A stretch of DNA of 11,659 bases from Candidatus Methanoperedens sp. (GCA_028679855.1 JAJRAP010000097.1:1-11659); one strand, 5' to 3'. Positions 1 to 7,914 are shown, numbered from the stretch's first letter. Translations and numbers: made by a program. Notes: generated by a model not told the origin, from the letters alone.

Positions 1-637
1 GCAGGATAGTAGTGTCTGCATCTTCGGTAGCTGCGACTAAAATGTCAGAAAGGGAATAGTCAGATTTTTTTTCCTTCAATTCGTCGATGGTCTTGATAAG
101 GAGAACGCCCAGCGGGCTTACGGGAGCAACACCGAATAAAGAGCACCAGTCATAACCTGAAAGTCCTGAGGCTGAAATTGAAAATGGTTTGACGCTTATA
201 TGCTGGTCCTCATACTGTTTTACGCTTCCTGCTGGAACCAGTACATCCACATCAAACCCCTGTGACGGGAGTCCCCATCTTGCCAGGAGTATAGCCTCCT
301 TTTCATTTCCATGTCGCATAGTCCAGAATACGCCCATGGTATCGATAACAAGTGAAGCGATATTCATTTTTACTTCGGGAGAAAGTGAGGAGAGTTCCTC
401 GATCATAGTACCCATTGTATAGGACTTCCCGTACCCGCGCTTGCCGCAGATGAGAATTGCATGAGGTCTCAGAGCATCGATACAGACATCAGCTCCAAGG
501 GATTTATCAAGCGCCAGGTACCGTCCGATGTTGAGCATGCCAGTATGTGCGTCCGTATCCCTTCTTCCGAGCACGTATTGTTTCAGTGTAACACCGGATC
601 TTTTTAAATCCTGTGCTGTGATGTTCTCCATGAACAT
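1..637 (-). CDS. HerA/DUF87-type P-loop ATPase (partial, 3' end beyond window)
   Basis: The open frame begins at ATG 637 (a second in-frame ATG lies at 631) and is still open at the left edge, giving 212 codons. A Walker A motif GKRGYGKS lies at residues 65-72, followed by a hydrophobic strand ending in Asp (SLVID, about residues 95-99) that is typical of HerA/FtsK-like hexameric ATPases. Such proteins usually move DNA or act with a nuclease partner, but this subfamily has a short N-terminus (about 60 residues before Walker A) without an obvious HAS-barrel, and its role is unknown. It starts 28 bases after the phosphohexomutase gene. An A/T-rich stretch (AATAAAATTAAG, about 655-666) lies about 25 bases ahead of the ATG and no Shine-Dalgarno is seen, so a leaderless transcript is possible. 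The ATPase class is fairly secure; the function is not. Confidence 0.75.
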   Translation of the reverse strand, partial: MFMENITAQDLKRSGVTLKQYVLGRRDTDAHTGMLNIGRYLALDKSLGADVCIDALRPHAILICGKRGYGKSYTMGTMIEELSSLSPEVKMNIASLVIDTMGVFWTMRHGNEKEAILLARWGLPSQGFDVDVLVPAGSVKQYEDQHISVKPFSISASGLSGYDWCSLFGVAPVSPLGVLLIKTIDELKEKKSDYSLSDILVAATEDADTTIL

Positions 638-665
638 CAGATAGTGACACTTAACTTAATTTTAT

Positions 666-2018
666 TCATGTATATGTCATCGCCTTCTCCAGCCCCTCCA
701 TCGCTATCTTATTCAGCCGCTTCGCCCTCTCCTCTGTACTCCCCTCCGAGAACACCCTAACCTTTGGCTCTGTCCCGCTCGCCCTTACCAGGAACCAGCT
801 ATCTTCATAGTCCACGCGCACTCCGTCCATATCGGTGAAATGTTCATAATCCTGCGGGATTTCTGTCTTCAGCCTGTCCAGTATCGCCTGCGGCTTAATG
901 CCTTCGGGCAGCATCTTTGCAACCTTTATCTGATAGTATTTCGGATACGACGCAACAAGTTCTGAAAAGCTCATATCTTCTTTATCCAGTATCCCTGCCA
1001 TCACTCCAGCCAGCATCGGACCCTCGCGGCTCCACTCAAGCAGCACAGAACCGTGCTCTTCAAGTCCCACCTTGGCGCCGCATATGAGTTTTGCCTGTGC
1101 AAGATAGGGTTCGCCTACTGGCGTATATATTACCTGCGCGCCCAGTGACTCTGCCACGTTTTTTATGATGTTGGAGAATGCAATGGTCACGGCAATCAAC
1201 TTTTTTTTGTCGCTGCATTGTCGCAGCACATGGTCTGCGATTATCGCTGCGCTGATATCTCCCTGGATGAATTTGCCGTCCTCATCAATGAATGCAGTCC
1301 TGTCGCCGTCGCCATCGTGCGCCACGCCCATGTCAGCTTTTTCTGATATTACGATTTTCTTGAGCTTTTCGAGGTTCGCATCAGTGGGTTCGGGATTTCG
1401 CTCCCTGAACATGCCGTCGTATTTGCAGTTGAACCTCACTACTTCATGCCCGAGGCGTTCAAGGGTCTCCGGGGTCACTGTGGACGCAGAGCCGCCGCCG
1501 CCATCCACAACGATTTTCATCGGCTTTGCGGGAAAGAGCTTCTGGACGTACTGGATTATGTGGGCGCGGTACCTGTCAGCCGCCTTCCTGTCTGCCATCT
1601 TTTTTCCTTTTTTTGCAGCAGCCATTATGTCTCCAAAATAAATATTCTCAATGGCAAGGTCTTCTTCAGGAGAGAATCCTCTCCCGCTTTTGCTCAAACA
1701 TTTTATGCCATTGTATTCTGGTGGGTTGTGCGATGCTGTTATCATCACGCCAGCGTCAGCCTGCCGTGCTATTTCCAGCGAGAGGGCGTTCGGAGTGATT
1801 ATGCCCAGGGTAAGTGCATTGCACCCGTGTTCTGTTATCCCGTCGATGAGTACCTCTTCAAGCATGTCAGAGGAGATGCGGGGGTCTTTTCCAATGGCAA
1901 TGGTCTTTCCCTCTCCAAGACACAGCGCCAGCGACGCGCCCACCCGTTTAACTTTATCTGCGTCAAACCCTTCATTCACTATGCCGCGAAAGCCGAATGT
2001 CCCGAAGAGTTTTTTCAT
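666..2018 (-). CDS. glmM: phosphoglucosamine mutase / phosphohexomutase (alpha-D-phosphohexomutase family)
   Basis: This 450-residue protein has all four family landmarks. The phosphoserine loop TASHNP places the catalytic Ser at about residue 96. The metal loop DGDGDR lies at about 235-240. A sugar-specificity loop reads EEHGS at about 320-324. The phosphate-binding loop RASGTEP lies at about 412-418. The family converts glucosamine-6-P to glucosamine-1-P on the way to UDP-GlcNAc; some archaeal members act on mannose or glucose phosphates. The start at 2018 is chosen because MKKLFGTFGFRG matches the usual N-terminus. The frame stays open upstream to 2162, overlapping dapF, and ATG 2072 or 2027 are possible alternatives. 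An A/T-rich box (TTTTAATA, about 2103-2096) sits about 26 bases before ATG 2072, so a leaderless form 18 residues longer cannot be excluded. The specificity loop departs from bacterial GlmM (GEESGH), so the exact sugar is uncertain. Confidence 0.85.
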   Translation of the reverse strand: MKKLFGTFGFRGIVNEGFDADKVKRVGASLALCLGEGKTIAIGKDPRISSDMLEEVLIDGITEHGCNALTLGIITPNALSLEIARQADAGVMITASHNPPEYNGIKCLSKSGRGFSPEEDLAIENIYFGDIMAAAKKGKKMADRKAADRYRAHIIQYVQKLFPAKPMKIVVDGGGGSASTVTPETLERLGHEVVRFNCKYDGMFRERNPEPTDANLEKLKKIVISEKADMGVAHDGDGDRTAFIDEDGKFIQGDISAAIIADHVLRQCSDKKKLIAVTIAFSNIIKNVAESLGAQVIYTPVGEPYLAQAKLICGAKVGLEEHGSVLLEWSREGPMLAGVMAGILDKEDMSFSELVASYPKYYQIKVAKMLPEGIKPQAILDRLKTEIPQDYEHFTDMDGVRVDYEDSWFLVRASGTEPKVRVFSEGSTEERAKRLNKIAMEGLEKAMTYT

Positions 2019-2109
2019 TCTGCGCATCTTTTTATAATCATCAAATTTCTTTGTGAACTTTTCGCAAGGCATGTGAACAGAATTGGCTTTAATTGTATTA
2101 AAATTAACT

Positions 2110-2919
2110 TTAGATCGTACCTTCAAAAACCCGTTCAACCTGTCCCTCCATAAAGGCAGCATCGTCCTTTATGGTGATCACAAGTTCCCCGCCCTTTGTA
2201 TTTACCCTCACCCTGTCTCCGGTCTTTCCCAGCCTGCGCGCAACAGCAACGCATGCCACAGAACCTGTGCCGCAGCTTAGTGTTTCGCCTTCCACACCAC
2301 GCTCATACGTGCGCACGGTGATCTCGTTCTTTGAATCAACACGTGCAAAATTCACGTTCGTCCCTTTCGGGAACACATGATCGCGGCGGATCTTCAGGGC
2401 ATCATCGAGCAACGTGTCATCCAGCGAATCCACAAAAATAACCGCATGGGGCACGCCTGTATTCACAGCAGAGACCTCATACCCATGCATTCTCACCTGG
2501 ATGAACTCACCTGTCCCTTTTGCGGGAAGCTTTTCCCTCGCAAATTCAGGCATACCCATATTTACCGTTATCCAGGTACCATCCGCAACACGCGAAGTTA
2601 TAGAAAGTACTCCTGCAAGGGTTTCCACTCTGGCTGCCTCTTTTATATAACCCTTATCGAGCGCGTACTTTACCAGACATCGGATGCCATTGCCGCACAT
2701 CTCTGCCTCAGTGCCGTCCGCATTAAAGATCTTCATCCCGATATTTGCTTTATCCGAAACTTCAAGATACAGGACACCGTCAGCACCTATCCCGAAACGG
2801 CGGTCGCAATATTTAACTGCAAAAGCTGATTTTTTATTTTCAGGTATTATCTCTTTCCTGAATTCATCAATGAGAATAAAATCGTTCCCGTTGCCGTGAA
2901 GTTTGGTGAAATGTATCAT
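2110..2919 (-). CDS. dapF: diaminopimelate epimerase
   Basis: The 269-residue protein interconverts LL- and meso-diaminopimelate, the penultimate step of lysine synthesis by the DAP routes. Both catalytic cysteines are visible in family context: Cys75 in AEMCGNGIR and Cys216 in TLSCGTGS. The N-terminal FTKLHGNGNDF signature and the PHAVIFV and GTNVNF motifs are also present. Length is normal for the family (about 270). The ATG lies one base after the TGA of the diadenylate cyclase gene (TGA-T-ATG), implying translational coupling or reinitiation. The phosphohexomutase gene follows about 90 bases after the stop. Archaea have no DAP-containing murein, so the likely product use is lysine. Confidence 0.96.
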   Translation of the reverse strand: MIHFTKLHGNGNDFILIDEFRKEIIPENKKSAFAVKYCDRRFGIGADGVLYLEVSDKANIGMKIFNADGTEAEMCGNGIRCLVKYALDKGYIKEAARVETLAGVLSITSRVADGTWITVNMGMPEFAREKLPAKGTGEFIQVRMHGYEVSAVNTGVPHAVIFVDSLDDTLLDDALKIRRDHVFPKGTNVNFARVDSKNEITVRTYERGVEGETLSCGTGSVACVAVARRLGKTGDRVRVNTKGGELVITIKDDAAFMEGQVERVFEGTI

Positions 2920-2920
2920 A

Positions 2921-3553
2921 TCATCTGTTTTTTTCTTTCTTAAAGGTTGAAGAAATTACTTCACCCGCTGTTTTTACAACCATGTACGCTCCGCCCACTA
3001 CCAGCACAGCCGGAGCAAATCCTGCAGCTGCTGCTATCCCGGCACTTGCAAGAAGAGCCATGTCCTTGTTCGTGAGAAAACTTGATATTTTTTCGAGCGT
3101 AGATGGCTCTATGTCCACAGAATCGGTCTCAAGTACGATCTCACCCTTCTGAAAGACCTTTATCCACCCGCTCTCTTCGGAAACAAGTACAGCCGTTGCG
3201 CTCTTATCATAAGAAGTAATCCCTTTGGCTGCTGCATGCTTTGTCCCGTAACCCAAAAGCGTTTCGGATTTCAATATCCTTGAGCCGTATGCTAACAACA
3301 TGCCATCAGGAGTAAAGATAACTGCGCCATCAAGTGTGGAGAGTTTTTCTACGACAGAATCCATCCCTTTGCTGAGGAGGCTGCCTGAGAACTGAAGCTG
3401 GGGGTAATGGGGACGATAGTTCCCTGTGATCTTCTCGCTGTCTGCTATAACAAAAAGAGCACCTTTCTTCTCTTTTGCAAGCCTCTTACTGATGTTAAGG
3501 ATCGCAGTCATAACTTCAGACTTTACATCATGATTCCGCCCTGGTTCAACCAT
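2921..3553 (-). CDS. dacZ: diadenylate cyclase, DisA_N domain (c-di-AMP synthase), with C-terminal hydrophobic segment
   Basis: This 210-residue protein matches the DisA_N/DAC domain that condenses two ATP into cyclic di-AMP. The order of motifs is: GALFVIAD (about 31-38), the nucleotide-binding DGA at 75-77 in LSTLDGAVIFTPDG, GTKHAAAKGIT (103-113) in place of the bacterial GTRHRAA, and VSEESG (124-129). Lys replaces the first Arg and Ala the second Arg of the bacterial RHR motif. After the DAC domain, residues about 164-193 form an Ala/Gly/Val-rich hydrophobic stretch that could be a membrane helix or short hairpin, followed by a basic tail (FKKEKNR). ATG 3553 is used; Met15 is an alternative. 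A TTATAA box lies about 28 bases upstream. In archaea c-di-AMP has been linked to osmotic regulation. The gene follows smc after about 95 bases and is nearly fused to dapF. The fold assignment is strong; activity is inferred. Confidence 0.88.
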   Translation of the reverse strand: MVEPGRNHDVKSEVMTAILNISKRLAKEKKGALFVIADSEKITGNYRPHYPQLQFSGSLLSKGMDSVVEKLSTLDGAVIFTPDGMLLAYGSRILKSETLLGYGTKHAAAKGITSYDKSATAVLVSEESGWIKVFQKGEIVLETDSVDIEPSTLEKISSFLTNKDMALLASAGIAAAAGFAPAVLVVGGAYMVVKTAGEVISSTFKKEKNR

Positions 3554-3578
3554 AGTATCATCTTGTAATCGTAATAAG

Positions 3579-3590
3579 TTATAAGTTTTG
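3579..3590 (-). promoter_or_regulatory. possible archaeal promoter (TATA box) for the diadenylate cyclase-dapF unit
   Basis: On the minus strand, an A-rich stretch followed by TTATAA is centred about 28 bases before ATG 3553, inside the 95-base gap after smc. That spacing fits transcription starting at or very near the start codon. A weak AGATGAT element just before the ATG could act as a ribosome-binding site if the leader is longer. This is inferred from spacing and base content only. Confidence 0.4.
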
Positions 3591-3648
3591 TTCCAATTGC
3601 CACTGAAGTGATCGATACGATAGAATGATCTGAAGAAATTAATCTCAC

Positions 3649-6600
3649 TCAGTTCATCTGTATACCAGTGACGCTGGATATGTTGCTTTCCTGCATCGAC
3701 ACGCCTATTGTTCTCTTTGCAGCCTCTATCATGGGCTTTCGCAGCGATACAACGATGAACTGCGCATTATAGGCTGCATTCTGTATGCGTCTTGCCACCT
3801 TCTCTGCATTCACTCCATCAAGGAACATGTCTATTTCATCGAACGCATAGAACGGAGCTGGCCTGTACTGCTGGATCGCAAATAATAGCGAAAGCGCTGT
3901 CAGGCTTTTTTCGCCTCCTGACATCGCCTCAAGGCGCTGAAGCGTCTTCTCCGAGGGCTGCGCCTTTATGGTCATACCCCCTGTGAAGGGTTCATCAGGA
4001 TTTTCAAGGAACAATTCACCGCTCCCGTCTGACAACTCATGGAACACCAGTTTGAACTGCTCGTTAACCCCGTTGAAGCTGTTCATGAAAGCCTCTTTTT
4101 TCATTTCCTCGCATTTCTTTATCCTGATCATTATTTCCCCCCTCTCATGTGACAGGATATCACGGCGCGACTTCAGGTCATTTTGCCTGTTCTCCACTTC
4201 ACAGTACTCATCTATAGCCTTCATGTTAACGGGTTCAAGTTTCTCCATCGCTCGCGTAAGCGCCGAGATCCTTGACGCTACAGACTCCGAGGAAGGCACC
4301 TCTTCATCCCGGTTCAATCCACGCTCTGCGATTTCATTATCAAGTGCGATTATCTGCTCTGTGAGCGCTTCTTTTGTAGAATAAAGAGCAAGCAGGTTCC
4401 TCTCCATCTCATTACTCACTCTCTGAATATCCTCAAGCCTTTCTATTATGGATGCCAGTTCCTGCTGGAACTTTGACCTGCTGTTTTGAAGTTCAAGCAG
4501 TTCTCCTCCCAGTTCTTTTTCTTTCAGGTTCCTGGCATGGAGGTCGCTGTCCAGTTCTTTTAAGCGTTTCTTCAGTTCATTTATTTTTGTTCGGTGGCTA
4601 TCTCTCTTTTTATCAAGCTCTAAGAGGCGGGATTTGATCTCATCTATCCTTGTCCCGGCGTACTTCATATCCAATGTCATTGCATTAATGACAGATTCGA
4701 TATCCCTCTGCCTTCCTTCAAGCCGATCTATCTCTTCTTCTATCTTTGCGGCTTTGCTGCTTAACTCAGGGACCTGCGAACCTTTCAGGAGTTCCTCGAT
4801 CTTCCCGATATTCTCTAAAAACAAATTTATCTCTTCATCTTTTTCACGTTTTTTATCTTCAAGCTCATCCATGTTCTTCTTTATCCCAACCCGCGCTTCT
4901 TCCAGGACATTTATCTGTTTTTTCCTTGTCTCTATCAATTCAGAAAGCCTTGTGTCGCGGCTTTTTATCTCATCCATCTGTATCGCGAGCCTTGTAATCT
5001 CATTATCAAATTTTGCAGCTTCATTCTTGATAGAAGCGATATGATCTTCCACTTTTTCCAGTTTGTTCATGGCAGATTTCCGCCTTCCCTCGAATTCAGA
5101 TATCTGCTCGGCGACCTTCTTGAGGTTCTCCTCTTCTCCACTTGCAAAAGATAGCTTTGATCTTATCGTGCCTCCGGTCATCGCACCCCCTTTCTCGATC
5201 AATTCGCCTTCCAGCGTGACCAGCCGTTTTCCTCCCATGAGACGTCGGGCTGTGTTAAGCTCGTCAACTACCAGCGTATCACGGAAAACATACCAGAACG
5301 CAGGCGCCAGTTTTTTATCATAATCAACAAGGTTGATGGCATAATCAATATAACCTTCCTTTCCCTTTTTTTGAATCCGGGGCATGGTCTCCATCTTGTT
5401 AAGTGGCAAAAAAGTCACTCTGCCGAAGCGGTGGTCTTTAAGATATCTTATCGCCCTGGCAGCATCCTCGTCATTATCCACCACCACAGACTGCATCCTC
5501 GCCCCTGCTGCTATCTCAAGCGCGACTGAGTATTTTGTATCCACTTTTCCAAGTTCTGCTATTGTCCCGTATATGCCCGGAAGCTCTCTATTCTTCTTTG
5601 CGCGAAGTACTGCTTCCACAGGTTCGCTGTAGGAAAGTTCCGCCGCTGCTTTTATTCGTGCCTCAGACCTGGCATAATCCTGGTGCAGCCCGCGCAGTGT
5701 ATTTTCAAGGTCTGATACCACGCTTTTTATTTCCACCCTGTTCCTCTCAAAGTCAAAAGAATCCTTTACGTACATCTGCTTATTCGCGTTAAGTTCTTCG
5801 ATCTGCGCTTTCGCATTATCAGCATCAATTCCGGCGGAACTTATCTTGGACTGAGAAGTCTCGATCTCAATTTCCATATCGCGCACTTCTGTTGAGTTGC
5901 GCCTGATAGCATCAAGCAGCCTGTCCTCTTCCCGCATAAGCTCATTCTTTTCATTCCTGCATGTCTCAAGAGCCTGTTTTGCCCCTGCAAGCCTGTCCCG
6001 CGTCCCTGCGAATTCCGCATCCACTTCAGCTATCTTGCTTCGTATCATTAGAAGCTGTGTTTTCCGGTCTTCGCATTCTGCTGTGAGCGTTTCTTTCCTA
6101 GTAGTCTCTTCTTTTAATTTTTCTAAAAATTCGGCCACTTTTACCTGGGTAGCATCTATATCCAGGAAAGCTTTCCTTCTTTGCGACTCGATATCAGTTA
6201 TTTCATTTTCAGAAAGCTCTATGGTACTGTTGCAGCGCGATATCTCGCCCTTGATGAATTCCATTTCCTTCTTCAGGGCTATCTGCTCACCCTCCCCTTT
6301 CTCAAGTATCATTGAATTGAGTTCTGCAAGTTTGTCCTCCATCTCTTTCCGCTTTTGCCTGCGTTCTTCCAGATGTTTTTCAAGCTCCTGTTTTTTAGTT
6401 TCCTTATCCTGCAGTTCACCTGTAAGTTTATCCAGTTCGCTTCGCGCATCCTTTAGCCTGGCAAGAAGGACGTATCCTTCATACTTACGCTTCTCATCCC
6501 GCAGCGACTGGTATTTCAGAGCCTGGTCGCGTTCCTGCTGGAGCCGTGCAAGCTGTTCATCAACCTCGCCCAGGATGATATCCACCCGTTCGACCCGTTC

Positions 6601-7158
6601 CCTGACTATTTCAAGTTCACTAATAGCCTGATCTTTCTTTTCGTCGAATTCCGCAACGCCTGCAATCTCATCGATGATCTTTCGCCTTTCTGTTGGCGTC
6701 ATCTCTATGATGCGGGTGACGTCACCCTGCATCACAACATTATAAGCATCAGGGGTTATCCTGGCTCTTGATAGATGATTATGGACGTCGGTTAAACTTA
6801 CCGGCGTATCGTTGAAATAATAGTAACTGTAATATCCGGATTCTGTCTGCCTGAGTTTGCGGGTGATCACTATCTCATCAGAATCCACAGGCATCTCGCG
6901 GTCAGAGTTATCAAAGCGAATTGTCACCTGGGCAAAATTCTTTCTTCCGCTATCTGAATTAAAAATAAGGTCTGTAAGTTTCTCTGCCCTCATTATCCTT
7001 GAATTCGAAAGTCCAAGGCAAAAGAGGATACTATCAATTATATTGGATTTACCACTTCCGTTTGGACCGGAAATGGTAGTGAAATCATCAAAGAAAGGGA
7101 TTTTTACTTTTTTACCGAAAGATTTGAAATTCTGAAGTTCAATCTCTTTTATGTGCAC
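3649..7158 (-). CDS. smc: chromosome segregation ATPase SMC
   Basis: The 1169-residue protein has the full SMC plan: N-terminal ATPase half with Walker A GPNGSGKS (31-38), a long coiled coil, a globular hinge (about 510-665, with conserved GGAMTGG-like glycines near its end), a second coiled coil, and the C-terminal half with signature SGGEKS (from 1080), Walker B FYAFDE (Asp1107-Glu1108) and a D-loop. SMC dimers entrap and extrude DNA to organise and separate chromosomes. The start is GTG 7158: its N-terminus HIKEIELQNFKSFGKK is the usual SMC beginning and no ATG lies nearby. The GTG overlaps the TAG of the upstream coiled-coil gene by one base (TAGTG). No scpA or scpB kleisin-complex gene adjoins it in this window. 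Length is typical and no frameshift is seen. Confidence 0.98.
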   Translation of the reverse strand: MHIKEIELQNFKSFGKKVKIPFFDDFTTISGPNGSGKSNIIDSILFCLGLSNSRIMRAEKLTDLIFNSDSGRKNFAQVTIRFDNSDREMPVDSDEIVITRKLRQTESGYYSYYYFNDTPVSLTDVHNHLSRARITPDAYNVVMQGDVTRIIEMTPTERRKIIDEIAGVAEFDEKKDQAISELEIVRERVERVDIILGEVDEQLARLQQERDQALKYQSLRDEKRKYEGYVLLARLKDARSELDKLTGELQDKETKKQELEKHLEERRQKRKEMEDKLAELNSMILEKGEGEQIALKKEMEFIKGEISRCNSTIELSENEITDIESQRRKAFLDIDATQVKVAEFLEKLKEETTRKETLTAECEDRKTQLLMIRSKIAEVDAEFAGTRDRLAGAKQALETCRNEKNELMREEDRLLDAIRRNSTEVRDMEIEIETSQSKISSAGIDADNAKAQIEELNANKQMYVKDSFDFERNRVEIKSVVSDLENTLRGLHQDYARSEARIKAAAELSYSEPVEAVLRAKKNRELPGIYGTIAELGKVDTKYSVALEIAAGARMQSVVVDNDEDAARAIRYLKDHRFGRVTFLPLNKMETMPRIQKKGKEGYIDYAINLVDYDKKLAPAFWYVFRDTLVVDELNTARRLMGGKRLVTLEGELIEKGGAMTGGTIRSKLSFASGEEENLKKVAEQISEFEGRRKSAMNKLEKVEDHIASIKNEAAKFDNEITRLAIQMDEIKSRDTRLSELIETRKKQINVLEEARVGIKKNMDELEDKKREKDEEINLFLENIGKIEELLKGSQVPELSSKAAKIEEEIDRLEGRQRDIESVINAMTLDMKYAGTRIDEIKSRLLELDKKRDSHRTKINELKKRLKELDSDLHARNLKEKELGGELLELQNSRSKFQQELASIIERLEDIQRVSNEMERNLLALYSTKEALTEQIIALDNEIAERGLNRDEEVPSSESVASRISALTRAMEKLEPVNMKAIDEYCEVENRQNDLKSRRDILSHERGEIMIRIKKCEEMKKEAFMNSFNGVNEQFKLVFHELSDGSGELFLENPDEPFTGGMTIKAQPSEKTLQRLEAMSGGEKSLTALSLLFAIQQYRPAPFYAFDEIDMFLDGVNAEKVARRIQNAAYNAQFIVVSLRKPMIEAAKRTIGVSMQESNISSVTGIQMN

Positions 7159-7817
7159 TATCTGCCTCTTTTAGGGTTTTCATATATTTCAACTCCTTCA
7201 TTCACCCTTTCACTCCTCTTGAACATTGATTTATTTAATACTTGTTTTTGTTCAGCTTTATTATCAGGCAATTTCTTATCTTCTGCTTTATCTTCTGCTT
7301 CTATGATGACCTGCTGCTTTCTTTTATCTTTGGGTACATAATTACCAGCAACTATGTATTCACCTTTTGGTTTTGGCTTCTCCGGCTGTTTTACATCTTC
7401 TTTGGGTTTTACCTCTTCCTTCTGCTTATCATGCATTTTATATGCTGCTGACATGAGTTCATCCTTTGATCTTGTCTCAGCTTTTGCGCCTGGTTCGTCT
7501 CTTCCAATTTTTTTAGGTTTGAGCTCCTGTATTATTGATTTCTGGTCAAGCAGTTCCTTCATAACCCCTTCATAAGCGCTATTAAGCTCCACATGACGCC
7601 GCTCAAGCCTGTTAATCCGTTCTTCGGTTTGTTTCTCAATATCTGATCTGGCGTTTTGCTGTTCAAGCACCGAATACTTCAGTTTATCGGAAAATCTCTT
7701 TTCAATTTCTTCGATAATGGTCTCACGTAGCGACTTCTGCATCTGTTCGAACTCTCTATCCTTTGCAGCCAGCTTCTGCTCGAGCCTCTCAATTATAATA
7801 TCCCTTTCACTACTCAT
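7158..7817 (-). CDS. coiled-coil protein of unknown function, coupled to smc
   Basis: This 219-residue protein is not recognised as a named family. Residues about 4-100 show heptad-rich charged sequence (RLEQKLAAKDREFEQM and similar) predicted to be coiled coil. The rest is rich in Lys, Glu and Pro and probably disordered, apart from a more ordered-looking EYIVAGNYVP at about 153-162 and a basic C-terminus. There is no cysteine, signal peptide or membrane segment. ATG 7817 is chosen because GAGGG (7824-7828) precedes it at good spacing; the frame could extend to a TTG at 7844 but that would overlap poorly with this site. The stop TAG shares its last base with the smc GTG, so the two are almost certainly co-translated. 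A role as an SMC partner or structural adaptor is inference from position alone. Confidence 0.85.
   Translation of the reverse strand: MSSERDIIIERLEQKLAAKDREFEQMQKSLRETIIEEIEKRFSDKLKYSVLEQQNARSDIEKQTEERINRLERRHVELNSAYEGVMKELLDQKSIIQELKPKKIGRDEPGAKAETRSKDELMSAAYKMHDKQKEEVKPKEDVKQPEKPKPKGEYIVAGNYVPKDKRKQQVIIEAEDKAEDKKLPDNKAEQKQVLNKSMFKRSERVNEGVEIYENPKRGR
7276..7299 (-). repeat. perfect 12-bp tandem duplication inside the coiled-coil gene
   Basis: TTATCTTCTGCT occurs twice without a gap on the plus strand (7276-7287 and 7288-7299). Read on the coding strand it gives AEDKAEDK in the disordered tail of the smc-coupled protein. The duplication keeps the frame, so it looks like a slippage event tolerated in a flexible linker rather than a regulatory element. 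Confidence 0.85.
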
Positions 7818-7850
7818 CTGTATCCCTCGTCCTGTTAACGGCAAAAACAG

Positions 7851-7862
7851 TCAAATAAGTTT
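7851..7862 (-). promoter_or_regulatory. possible promoter for the coiled-coil/smc unit
   Basis: On the minus strand AAACTTATTTGA lies about 35-40 bases before ATG 7817, within the 97-base gap after aspS. If it is a TATA box, transcription would begin near 7830, just ahead of the GAGGG ribosome-binding site. The rest of the gap is A/T-rich with no clear terminator. The call rests on weak sequence similarity and position. Confidence 0.3.
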
Positions 7863-7914
7863 TGATCTCTCATGACTTTTTGCACATTACACATATCTTA
7901 TTAAGTTAAATAAT

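Noticed and set aside
1446..2153. A 235-codon open frame on the plus strand, opposite glmM
   Set aside because: It lies entirely antisense to a mutase with all catalytic motifs, has low-complexity Ser/Phe/Cys-rich composition and no recognisable domain.
2019..2162. N-terminal extension of the glmM frame to 2162
   Set aside because: It would overlap the end of dapF, and the extra residues do not match the family; the usual N-terminus begins at 2018. The ATG at 2072 remains only a weak alternative.
3600..3625. Small inverted repeats (CACTGAAGTG, ATCGAT) between smc and the cyclase gene
   Set aside because: Arms of four to six bases are expected by chance, and no T-run or conserved layout supports a terminator or operator.
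5897..6631. A 244-codon plus-strand open frame opposite smc
   Set aside because: It is extremely Ser-rich, the usual antisense shadow of a Glu/Lys/Arg-rich coiled coil, and the SMC frame is intact.
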